A stretch of 64,000 bases of DNA, taken from a virus. Below the pieces are notes generated by a model. It ran no database searches and was not told where the DNA came from. It saw nothing but the letters and a program-made list of their open reading frames with translations. A program made the translations under genes and the position numbers. Each line of letters opens with the position of its first letter. Positions within the stretch are counted from its first letter, which is position 1. This document shows positions 8,672 through 15,469 of this stretch, one piece after another. The stretch spans positions 17,928-81,927 of IMG/VR virus record IMGVR_UViG_3300046001_006396, one strand, 5' to 3'.

Positions 8672-10309
8672 TTAATTTAAAATTTTTATATATTCTTCTT
8701 TTATTTTTTTTGCCACCTCATTAGAATTAAATTTACTAATGTCATCCGGAATGTCAAACCTTCTTTTATTTAAAATATTCCCTGAATCATCAATATTGTA
8801 AATCCAACCAGGTTTACCGCACAACCAACCTTCTATTGTTGTTCTTCCTAAAAGTATTCCTGAGGTTTCTGAACAGTTTTTAACGTAAGATTCTACTTTA
8901 TTTGTTGCTGGATAATATTTAACATGAGTATTAATTAATAACTCATCTAAATAGTTTGATTTATTTTCTCCCACTAACCATAACTCTTTTACTATTGATT
9001 TTGAGTACTCAACAAGGTCTTTAATTGTATTTTCTCTTAAGTAATCAATAGTACCAACAAAAAGAACATAACCATCATCTTTTATGTTTTTTGTGTTAAA
9101 TCTATTCGTATCTATTGGGTTATAAATGACTTCAGTATTATTTAACTCAATATTGAAGTTATTAATGATGTGAGATTGAATTTCAGGACGAATACAAATA
9201 TATTTTTTAATTGATTCGTTTATCACTGGATTTTCTAATTCAATAACTTCAGAATGTATTGTTGATATTTTATCAATGTTTGGGTACATTTGACACATTT
9301 GGTTAGTTACTGGAGTGTGCTGTGTATGGATAATGTCGTAATCAACTTCACCCATTTTATACATAACATTTGGTTGTGATGGTTGTACTCCTTGTGGGGT
9401 GTTAAATCCCCATTTACCATCACCCATTTTATATCCAGGAGAATTTGCAAATGATATAGTTTTAATACCTTGTTGTTGTGCTAATTTAGATAATGGTCCA
9501 TTAATATCTGAAAGCACTGTTACGTCACAATTTAATTTTTTAAGTCCTCTTGCCAACTCATAAACATACATTTCTGAACCTGTAAAGGTCTTAAAAAATA
9601 AACAGGAAAGTAGCACTTTAATTGGGGACTCTATTGTTAAATTACGTTTAACTTTAACCGGTAATACCTCTTTATACTTTTCTGCAAATACTTCTCTATT
9701 TTTTTCCCATTGTTCGTTTGTTTCACCAATGGATTTGTGTGTAACTCTAACGTCATATATCACACCAATTTTAACATCTTTAATAAAGTTTCTAAATGAG
9801 AAATCAACATCGTAAAAATGAAATCCACCAATTTCCTCGTTAAAGTTTTCTTTAATATTATTTTTTTTAATTACAATAAAAAGACCATCAACTAAAACAA
9901 CGTCGTCTATCTCATTACCTTTACTTGTTGAATATTTTGATTCCCATTTTTTTCCTTCATGTTCGTGATTAACAATCCCTTTCATTTTTGAAAAATCTTC
10001 CCACCACTTTGCGGATTTTGGCATACTGGTTGTTCCGGCTAATCCTAAAATACCATATTCAGATTTTCTTTTAAAATGATTTAATATTTTTTGACCCCAA
10101 TTTTTTGAGTCAAAATAGATATCATCGTGACATAAAACTACAACATCGTTTGACGATTGGTTTAAAATTTTATTGTATACCTCAGTTAACGAGTATTCCC
10201 CATTATTCTCAAAAGGAATAACCTCAGGATTAGGTATCCCTGAGGTTTTCTTTAACATTTCAACAAAACTGTTATCAATCTTTCTTGTAGAAAATCCAAT
10301 TGTTATCAT
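8672..10309 (-). CDS. Bifunctional glycosyltransferase: GT2-like N-half fused to GT4-like C-half
   Basis: The 545-aa product has two catalytic modules. Residues 1 to about 215 form a GT-A fold: VVVLCHDDIYFDS carries the DD motif near residue 60, and YGILGLAGTT, WWEDF and YDVDFSFRNF resemble Glyco_tranf_2_5-type proteins. From about residue 230 a GT-B, GT4-like domain follows: LLSCLFFKTFTGSEMYVYEL, then VTVLSDINGPL, VIYNPIDTNRF and ILLGRTTIEGWLCGKP, with an E-G-x-x-x-G-x-P nucleotide-sugar motif. The frame is continuous, so this is a real fusion rather than two genes. Two linkages made in sequence by one chain is the simplest reading. It overlaps the dUTPase stop/start by 4 nt. Confidence 0.78.
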   Translation of the reverse strand: MITIGFSTRKIDNSFVEMLKKTSGIPNPEVIPFENNGEYSLTEVYNKILNQSSNDVVVLCHDDIYFDSKNWGQKILNHFKRKSEYGILGLAGTTSMPKSAKWWEDFSKMKGIVNHEHEGKKWESKYSTSKGNEIDDVVLVDGLFIVIKKNNIKENFNEEIGGFHFYDVDFSFRNFIKDVKIGVIYDVRVTHKSIGETNEQWEKNREVFAEKYKEVLPVKVKRNLTIESPIKVLLSCLFFKTFTGSEMYVYELARGLKKLNCDVTVLSDINGPLSKLAQQQGIKTISFANSPGYKMGDGKWGFNTPQGVQPSQPNVMYKMGEVDYDIIHTQHTPVTNQMCQMYPNIDKISTIHSEVIELENPVINESIKKYICIRPEIQSHIINNFNIELNNTEVIYNPIDTNRFNTKNIKDDGYVLFVGTIDYLRENTIKDLVEYSKSIVKELWLVGENKSNYLDELLINTHVKYYPATNKVESYVKNCSETSGILLGRTTIEGWLCGKPGWIYNIDDSGNILNKRRFDIPDDISKFNSNEVAKKIKEEYIKILN

Positions 10310-10908
10310 AGACCAGTGCTTCCAAAACCTTTATCGTTACGGTCCTTTTCTGCAATTTCATTTACCTTAACTAAATTTACCCACTTACCATTAACAACAG
10401 GACAAAGTACTGCTTGTGCAATCTTTTGACCTTTTTCTATTTTAATCCTTTCGTTTGTAGTATTAAAAATAATAACTTTCACTTCCCCTTGATATCCGCT
10501 ATCCACAGTTCCAGGCGAGTTTAAAACCATTAATCCTTGATTTAGTGCTAATCCACTTTTAGACCTAACTTGTATCTCATATCCATCAGGGATATCAAAT
10601 CGTAACCCTGTAGGGATTAATTTTCTACTATTTGCTTGAACCCACAACTCCTCACTTGATCTTAAATCAAATCCAGAATCAGATTCATATGCATATTCAG
10701 GATTTATACTTTCTGACTCGTTAGTAAAATTTAAGGTTACCTTTTTTGCTTTCATAGCGTCCCCAAACATTTGTTCAAGTTGTTCTTCATTTACACCCAT
10801 TGATTCCATCATTGATTTTGGGTCCGACATATCAAAGTCATTCATTTTAGACTGAAGGTCTTTAATCATCTCCAATCCCTTTTTCATCTCTTTTATTTCT
10901 TTAAACAT
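10306..10908 (-). CDS. dut: dUTPase (dUTP pyrophosphatase) with N-terminal extension
   Basis: All five trimeric dUTPase motifs are present: SDSGFDLR (residues 76-83), RSKSGLA (115-121), the GTVDSGYQGEV segment (133-143, with catalytic D136 and Y139), GQKIAQAVLCP (160-170) and the C-terminal RNDKGFGSTG (190-199) that closes over the substrate. The enzyme removes dUTP and supplies dUMP for thymidylate synthesis. The core begins near residue 55. The extra N-terminus is a charged, Met-rich helix (KEIKEMKKGLEMIKDLQSKM) that other dUTPases lack and could be a coiled-coil contact. The neighbour at one side is an exonuclease and at the other the glycosyltransferase run, with 4-nt and 1-nt overlaps. 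Confidence 0.92.
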   Translation of the reverse strand: MFKEIKEMKKGLEMIKDLQSKMNDFDMSDPKSMMESMGVNEEQLEQMFGDAMKAKKVTLNFTNESESINPEYAYESDSGFDLRSSEELWVQANSRKLIPTGLRFDIPDGYEIQVRSKSGLALNQGLMVLNSPGTVDSGYQGEVKVIIFNTTNERIKIEKGQKIAQAVLCPVVNGKWVNLVKVNEIAEKDRNDKGFGSTGL

Positions 10909-11639
10909 TATTTCAATTCTTTTAATTTTTTTATAAATTCAACCAATACGTCAACATCTTTTTCACAATACTCAGCAATTTGAGGTAATTTTTGTTCTAC
11001 CCAATATGTATGATGTACCTTATCGCCTGTCACTTCACCATCTTTTGGTGTTGGTATTCCCATTGTTGAACAAACAAGGTCCAACGAACCAATAGATGTG
11101 TAAGCACCATATTGCCAAACTTCTTTTGTGTCAATCGCCTTTACCTCCCAAGGTTTTGTATCGTAAGATGGTAATAACTTAGACGGTAAAATTCCGTTTA
11201 TTATCATTCTTTTTGACATCATAGGAATATCAAAGTTTTTAAGATTATGACCACAAAGATAAAAATCCAACTTATGACATCTATCAAGAAGGTTTCTTAC
11301 TTGTAATAACAACTCTTTTTCATCATCACCTGAGAACGTTTGTTTTTTAACTTCACCAGTTTCCATAACAAACGCCATAGAGACACAAATAATTTTTGCA
11401 AACTCAGGAACAAGTGCGGTTCTTTTTTTAAAGACCTCACCCATTCTTATTTCATAATCTTTTTTAGTTTTAGGTGACTCAATTTGGTCTTCAGGAAATC
11501 TTTTTTTAAACCAATCGTAATATTTCTTAAATTGTTCTGCAATTTCAGGACTAAATCTTTCACAAGATTCTAAGTCAGGACATCCACCAACAGTTTCAAT
11601 GTCCAAGAATAAAATTTTTGTAATAGGTATGTTTATCAT
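10908..11639 (-). CDS. DEDDy 3'-5' exonuclease (PolB proofreading-like)
   Basis: A 243-aa nuclease of the stand-alone family-B polymerase exonuclease type. The catalytic residues appear as LFLDIET (D13, E15), CGHNLKNFDIP (D137) and IAEYCEKDVD (Y224, D228), the DEDDy pattern. A GSLDLVCSTMGIP segment between motifs II and III is common in this family. The DNA polymerase in this window has its own exonuclease domain, so this is an accessory 3'-5' exonuclease, perhaps for repair, recombination or host DNA breakdown. It overlaps the dUTPase start by 1 nt and a GT4 gene by 4 nt. Confidence 0.85.
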   Translation of the reverse strand: MINIPITKILFLDIETVGGCPDLESCERFSPEIAEQFKKYYDWFKKRFPEDQIESPKTKKDYEIRMGEVFKKRTALVPEFAKIICVSMAFVMETGEVKKQTFSGDDEKELLLQVRNLLDRCHKLDFYLCGHNLKNFDIPMMSKRMIINGILPSKLLPSYDTKPWEVKAIDTKEVWQYGAYTSIGSLDLVCSTMGIPTPKDGEVTGDKVHHTYWVEQKLPQIAEYCEKDVDVLVEFIKKLKELK

Positions 11640-12850
11640 TTTACTAAGTTTTTATAAATTTCTGCTCTATCTTTTGTCACTTTATTTAAGTCGTATGTGT
11701 CTTTAACCGTCTCATAAAGTCTCTGACCTAAGTCATATGCAAAATTAGGGTTGTCAATTAATTTTTTCATATATTTAGACCAATCACTATGATTTCTTGC
11801 TTCGTCAACTAAAAGAGCATTTCCATCAACAAAGTTACCATCTTTTAATGAGTGTTTCAAGTCAATTGTGTAGGGACCAATGTTTGATGCGATAATTGCC
11901 TTTTTATAAAATCCAGCCTCAATTACTTTTAATTGTGATTTAACTCTATTAAATATGTGATTTTTAATTGGGGCTAATGATACATCAAACCATCTATAGT
12001 TAGACGCATAAGTTGTGACAGGTTTAGTCCAAACACGATTATAAAAAGGTAGTATATCTGAAACGTATTCCTCCTCTTTAAATTTCAATAAAAACTCTTT
12101 GTGTTTTGGGTCAACCATTGAATATTTGTCTGTAAATATTTCTTCATACCTTGCCCATACGGTTTCTTCAGGTCTAATGTCCCTTTGTTTTTGTTCTCCC
12201 GTTTGTTGGTTGATTTCAGTAACGGTACCTCTTGTATCAAATCCACAAAGATACATACTAAATTTATCTTTTAGTGGTTTTAATTTATTAATTGTACCAT
12301 CCAACAATTTTAAATCATGCAAGTGGGATGACCCACCTAACCACCCAAACCTTAATTTGTCTGAAGGTAATGTTTCTGATTTAAATTGTGGCTCATTTGG
12401 GTTAATTGCGTTTGGTAGAATAAAAACGTTCTTATTAAACTTTGATATTTCTGACGCAAAAACACTTGTTGTTGTTGTAACATATCCCGCAACTTTTAAA
12501 TTTTCAATAATTTTTTTATGTAAATTATTTTGAATAACTAATTGATGTACAGGGTGTTCTTTTGTTGGTAGCCAATAATCATCTAAATCCATAATTGTAA
12601 TTAACCCTAAACCGTTTAGTCTTTGAATTAAATTCACAGAATTATCATATTCGTGACCAATAGTTCTATGAAAGTGTACGATGTCATATTGTTTCCAATA
12701 ATTTAAATCATTTACTCTTGGTTCGTAATCAATATCTACGTGGAACTCATCAGGATGATTATTTTGTAATGCCACGTGAGGGTCAATACTTCTAAATTTA
12801 CCAACACCTGTCTTATCTGAAGGTAATACTAATACTCTTATTTTACTCAT
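11636..12850 (-). CDS. GT4-like glycosyltransferase
   Basis: A 404-aa GT-B glycosyltransferase. The N-terminal domain has LVLPSDKTGVGKFRSIDP and IVHFHRTIG, the C-terminal domain begins around NVFILPNAINP and includes LRFGWLGGSSHLHDL, YLCGFDTRG and VIEAGFYKKAIIASNIGPY, the last being the E-x-x-x-x-x-x-x-I/V-x-S nucleotide-sugar site region of GT4. An inserted segment (about residues 195-270, rich in charged residues, WARYEEIF) makes it longer than the minimal fold. This is the first gene of the long minus-strand transcript that runs to position 1, preceded by the terminator of the neighbouring operon, so a promoter should lie within 12851-12895. Confidence 0.8.
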   Translation of the reverse strand: MSKIRVLVLPSDKTGVGKFRSIDPHVALQNNHPDEFHVDIDYEPRVNDLNYWKQYDIVHFHRTIGHEYDNSVNLIQRLNGLGLITIMDLDDYWLPTKEHPVHQLVIQNNLHKKIIENLKVAGYVTTTTSVFASEISKFNKNVFILPNAINPNEPQFKSETLPSDKLRFGWLGGSSHLHDLKLLDGTINKLKPLKDKFSMYLCGFDTRGTVTEINQQTGEQKQRDIRPEETVWARYEEIFTDKYSMVDPKHKEFLLKFKEEEYVSDILPFYNRVWTKPVTTYASNYRWFDVSLAPIKNHIFNRVKSQLKVIEAGFYKKAIIASNIGPYTIDLKHSLKDGNFVDGNALLVDEARNHSDWSKYMKKLIDNPNFAYDLGQRLYETVKDTYDLNKVTKDRAEIYKNLVK

Positions 12851-12884
12851 ATAAAAAATTATTTAAGTAAAAGATAAGTTAAAT

Positions 12885-12916
12885 AAAATAAAAAATCCAC
12901 CCTTTTGAGGTGGATA
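12885..12916 (-). terminator. Rho-independent terminator of the 15417-12937 operon
   Basis: A 7-bp stem ATCCACC / GGTGGAT (12895-12901 with 12909-12915) around a 7-nt loop is followed, on the minus strand, by an A/T tract that reads as a U-rich tail. It lies 21 nt past the stop of the 207-aa gene and before the GT4 gene. Confidence 0.8.
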
Positions 12917-12936
12917 CTTTATGTAATATAGATATA

Positions 12937-13560
12937 TTATTTTTCTAATTTTTTAACTTTATTTACTTTACCAATAAATAAATGTTGCCCCACTTTAAAT
13001 TGTATTGTTTCGTTTGAGTTAGTCGTTGACTCAACTAACATCCCCGCTTGTTTTAATTCTTCTCTTACTACGTCTCTAACAGTATCTCTTACTACGTCTC
13101 TAATCATTGACTTCATTTCTGACATATTAATGTTATTACTTGCTCTTTGTTCTGATTCAGAAACCATTTGTTTTTTAGGTTGCTCGTTTGTTTTTGGTGT
13201 GCCTATATTCATTAATCTTTGAGCTCCTTGAATAACTTCTTCAGAAATTGTTGTGGACCCCATCATTGAACTTGGTTGGACGATTGGTTGCTCAATCATT
13301 AGTCTTTTAATTTCATCTGGTAATTTTGAATTGGCAATGCGACTTTCATCTAATGGTTTTGATGGGTCGTGTTGTGGTGGTGTGTATGTTTGTTCTTGAA
13401 TAAATTCTTGTGGTAAATTATAAGTCGCCTGTGGAACATTAAAGTCTTCTACCATTGGCATATTTATATTTCTAACAGAACCAGGTTTAATTGATTCTGT
13501 TTTTTCCATTATTTTTTTTGAGACTGCTAATCTCTGCATTAAATCTTCTGCTGCTCCCAT
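12937..13560 (-). CDS. Hypothetical phage protein with amphipathic R-D-V-V repeat
   Basis: I do not recognise this 207-aa protein. The first 120 residues are polar and rich in P and Q (NLPQEFIQEQTYTPPQHDP) and look disordered. Residues about 150-170 form a repeated amphipathic helix (MIRDVVRDTVRDVVREELKQ) that should self-associate as a coiled coil. The C-terminal 40 residues (IQFKVGQHLFIGKVNKVKKL) look like a small beta-domain. The plan of long disordered arm, oligomerising helix and small terminal domain is common in phage structural or scaffold-type proteins. It is the last gene of the five-gene minus operon, ending at a terminator. Confidence 0.6.
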   Translation of the reverse strand: MGAAEDLMQRLAVSKKIMEKTESIKPGSVRNINMPMVEDFNVPQATYNLPQEFIQEQTYTPPQHDPSKPLDESRIANSKLPDEIKRLMIEQPIVQPSSMMGSTTISEEVIQGAQRLMNIGTPKTNEQPKKQMVSESEQRASNNINMSEMKSMIRDVVRDTVRDVVREELKQAGMLVESTTNSNETIQFKVGQHLFIGKVNKVKKLEK

Positions 13561-13561
13561 A

Positions 13562-13963
13562 TTATGCTATATTATCTTGGTTATCAAATTTGGCGTTTAC
13601 AATAACTCTAGTCATAGATTTATCCCCATTTTTATTGTAATTTGGCCTTTCTACATAAAAATTATCTCTAGTTGGTTTATAAGTAAAGATTTTATCTAAT
13701 CTAAAAAATCTCCACCCTGGTAAATAATTACCCTCATTTCTATCTGAAAACGACGAACCTTCAGTTTCCCAAGCTCTTAAAACTAAATTACCCTTTTTAC
13801 TAACACCTAAACAAACAGGTTCAATGGTTCTATACCCTTTACCCCCATTATCTTTTCCGTCATAATAAATTATAACCAATTTTTTTTGCTTGATGCTATT
13901 TTGAACACTATCAATTGATGCTGCTTCGGTAATTAAATTAGAAAGACTATTAATTAGTTTCAT
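13562..13963 (-). CDS. Small protein with WYL-like beta domain and possible capsid-targeting leader
   Basis: The 133-aa protein has a central segment LVIIYYDGK, YRTIEPVCLGVSKKGNLVLRAWETEG and PGWRFFRLDKIFTY. This pattern resembles the ligand-binding WYL/Sm-like domain, in which a strand pair 'r.iePl.l....g..yl.A' is followed by 'fr.frldrI'. No DNA-binding domain is attached. The first 13 residues (MKLINSLSNLITE, then A) look like the N-terminal targeting peptides of T4 internal head proteins, which are cut after [IL]-x-E. Both assignments are inferences. It overlaps the next gene by 4 nt. Confidence 0.55.
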   Translation of the reverse strand: MKLINSLSNLITEAASIDSVQNSIKQKKLVIIYYDGKDNGGKGYRTIEPVCLGVSKKGNLVLRAWETEGSSFSDRNEGNYLPGWRFFRLDKIFTYKPTRDNFYVERPNYNKNGDKSMTRVIVNAKFDNQDNIA

Positions 13964-14253
13964 TTAACTGAGTAGTAAGGGTTATTTGTTGAGTATTTAT
14001 TAATTTTTAAATCTTCTTTTCTATCCATTCTGTCAGAACTTGTTCCTGCATTTTGATTATATATATCTAAATCTCCACCAGTTCCTCTACCAATTTTATC
14101 CCCATCGGCAAGTGCGTCAGGATGGACTGAAGAATATTGGTCAGAAGGGTTAAAATCATTTCTAGGAAATAATCTTTTTCTTTGTTCTTCGGCGATTCTT
14201 GATAATTCATTATTAGGTTGTGAAAAATCAAGTTTATCTGATTGTATTGCCAT
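13960..14253 (-). CDS. Small hypothetical protein, polar and probably disordered
   Basis: A 97-aa protein with no recognised family. It is rich in D, N, S and R (for example SDKLDFSQPNNELSRIAEEQRKR at the N-terminal side, GRGTGGDLDIYNQNAGTSSD in the middle) and has almost no hydrophobic core, so it is likely flexible. It overlaps the genes on both sides by 1-4 nt, which supports it as a translated member of the operon despite the odd composition. Confidence 0.55.
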   Translation of the reverse strand: MAIQSDKLDFSQPNNELSRIAEEQRKRLFPRNDFNPSDQYSSVHPDALADGDKIGRGTGGDLDIYNQNAGTSSDRMDRKEDLKINKYSTNNPYYSVK

Positions 14254-14705
14254 TATCCTATATTTTTAATTAGTTTATTTATTCTTACTATACTTTCTTT
14301 TATTTTTAAATCGTCAGTAGTTGTTGTGTGTTTATCATTTAAATTAAAACTATTTTTTTGATGACCGTCTAAATATTGGTTTTGCATTCCAGAATCCGAT
14401 TTTATTTTTTTACTTGACCCGTCATCATCTCTCCAAACCCTTAATACTTCATCACACCATGTTTTCATTCTTTCAGAACCATTTAATACGAAAGGGGCGT
14501 CTTCCTTATTTCCACTATACCCATCAAACCAATTTTTTATTCTTTTGATTTGTTGGTATGTTGCAACACCACTATTAACCAATTCTTGATTTCTATTATA
14601 TCCTTCCGTGTTTGAATTTCCGTTAACAGAATTAAAACAATCCTTTAAATGTTTAATTAAAGAATCGGGTAGTTTAGCCTTTCTATCGTATAAGTTACTG
14701 TTCAT
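14253..14705 (-). CDS. Hypothetical phage protein
   Basis: A 150-aa protein I cannot assign. The first 100 residues look folded and helical: LPDSLIKHLKDCFNSV, YQQIKRIKNWFDGY and RMKTWCDEVLRVW. The rest is polar (DDDGSSKKIKSDSG) and ends in a short helix (IVRINKLIKNIG). It overlaps the upstream gene by 11 nt and the downstream gene by 1 nt. Being in the same transcript as other small virion-like proteins suggests a structural or packaging role, but nothing in the sequence proves this. Confidence 0.55.
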   Translation of the reverse strand: MNSNLYDRKAKLPDSLIKHLKDCFNSVNGNSNTEGYNRNQELVNSGVATYQQIKRIKNWFDGYSGNKEDAPFVLNGSERMKTWCDEVLRVWRDDDGSSKKIKSDSGMQNQYLDGHQKNSFNLNDKHTTTTDDLKIKESIVRINKLIKNIG

Positions 14706-15417
14706 CTTTAATTAATCTTATTAATTTTTCAATATTAATACCATTTTTTAATGCCATATTTTTTAAAGAACGAATATTCTTTTTAAGTAGGTTATTAGTT
14801 TTTATTTCTTTTTCTTTGTCAATAATAATATCCTCCTCAACCTCATCAGATTCTTTTTCTTTTATTATTTCTCTATCTATAAATCCTTTCTTTTTTCTAA
14901 TATGTAAAGGTGCCCTTTTAGTTCTTTTTCCTGACGGGTCTTTACCAAATTGCATTGTTCTTTCTTTTGCCTCATCTTCATCGTCTAACTTTTTTTCAAA
15001 ATATTTTAAAGTTTCTTCAGCATCTAAATTTTTTGTTTTTTCATAACCAAATGCCTTAGACATATCAATCTCTTTAACATGACTTTCACCGAAGTACCGA
15101 CCTCTTAAAAATATATCTCTTGCGTTTCTTGTTGCTGGAACAATTTTATCTGTTGTTGTTGATCCTTGTATTGTTGATGCCGGATCAAGTATTGGCATGC
15201 TTGAACTTAACCAAGTACCATCAGCATCAACCAATTCGGTTACCTCTTCTTCTGACCCCGATTTTTTAGATTCCAACTTTGACTTAAAAATTTTATGAGA
15301 TTTACAAGGCATATATATTTTTTTATCACCATCTTCGTGAGTATGATATCCAGTACACCCTATAGTCCTTGAAACTCTTTGGGCCCTTTCTTTTGTTGAA
15401 TATTTATATGATTTCAT
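14695..15417 (-). CDS. Hypothetical protein with N-terminal Cys/His cluster
   Basis: A 240-aa protein, first gene of the minus operon. The N-terminus has YSTKERAQRVSRTIGCTGYH, with candidate metal ligands C21, H25, H27, C38 and H41 (the last two in YMPCKSH). This C-x3-H-x-H-x10-C-x2-H arrangement could bind zinc. The middle (TKNLDAEETLKYFEKKLDDEDEAKERTMQFG) is helical and acidic, and the C-terminus is strongly charged with KE-rich helices. Family not recognised. A TATTTAT promoter-like motif lies 14 nt upstream of the ATG on this strand, shared back to back with the 15470 gene. Confidence 0.6.
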   Translation of the reverse strand: MKSYKYSTKERAQRVSRTIGCTGYHTHEDGDKKIYMPCKSHKIFKSKLESKKSGSEEEVTELVDADGTWLSSSMPILDPASTIQGSTTTDKIVPATRNARDIFLRGRYFGESHVKEIDMSKAFGYEKTKNLDAEETLKYFEKKLDDEDEAKERTMQFGKDPSGKRTKRAPLHIRKKKGFIDREIIKEKESDEVEEDIIIDKEKEIKTNNLLKKNIRSLKNMALKNGINIEKLIRLIKDEQ

Positions 15418-15469
15418 ATATGCTTTTACCTATAAATACTACGATTAAAGTATTTATCTTAAAAAAAGG
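15418..15469. promoter_or_regulatory. Divergent promoter region with two inverted TATTTAT motifs
   Basis: The 52-nt gap between divergent genes holds ATAAATAC (15432-15439) and GTATTTAT (15450-15457), a perfect 8-bp inverted repeat spaced by 10 nt. Each arm reads GTATTTAT towards its own gene and ends 12-14 nt from the start codon. The same heptamer precedes most structural genes in the window, so this is read as two back-to-back late-type promoters. Confidence 0.55.

Noticed and set aside
8672-10309. Two separate glycosyltransferase genes or a sequencing fusion
   Set aside because: The frame is continuous with no internal stop and a plausible linker; no sign of an indel.
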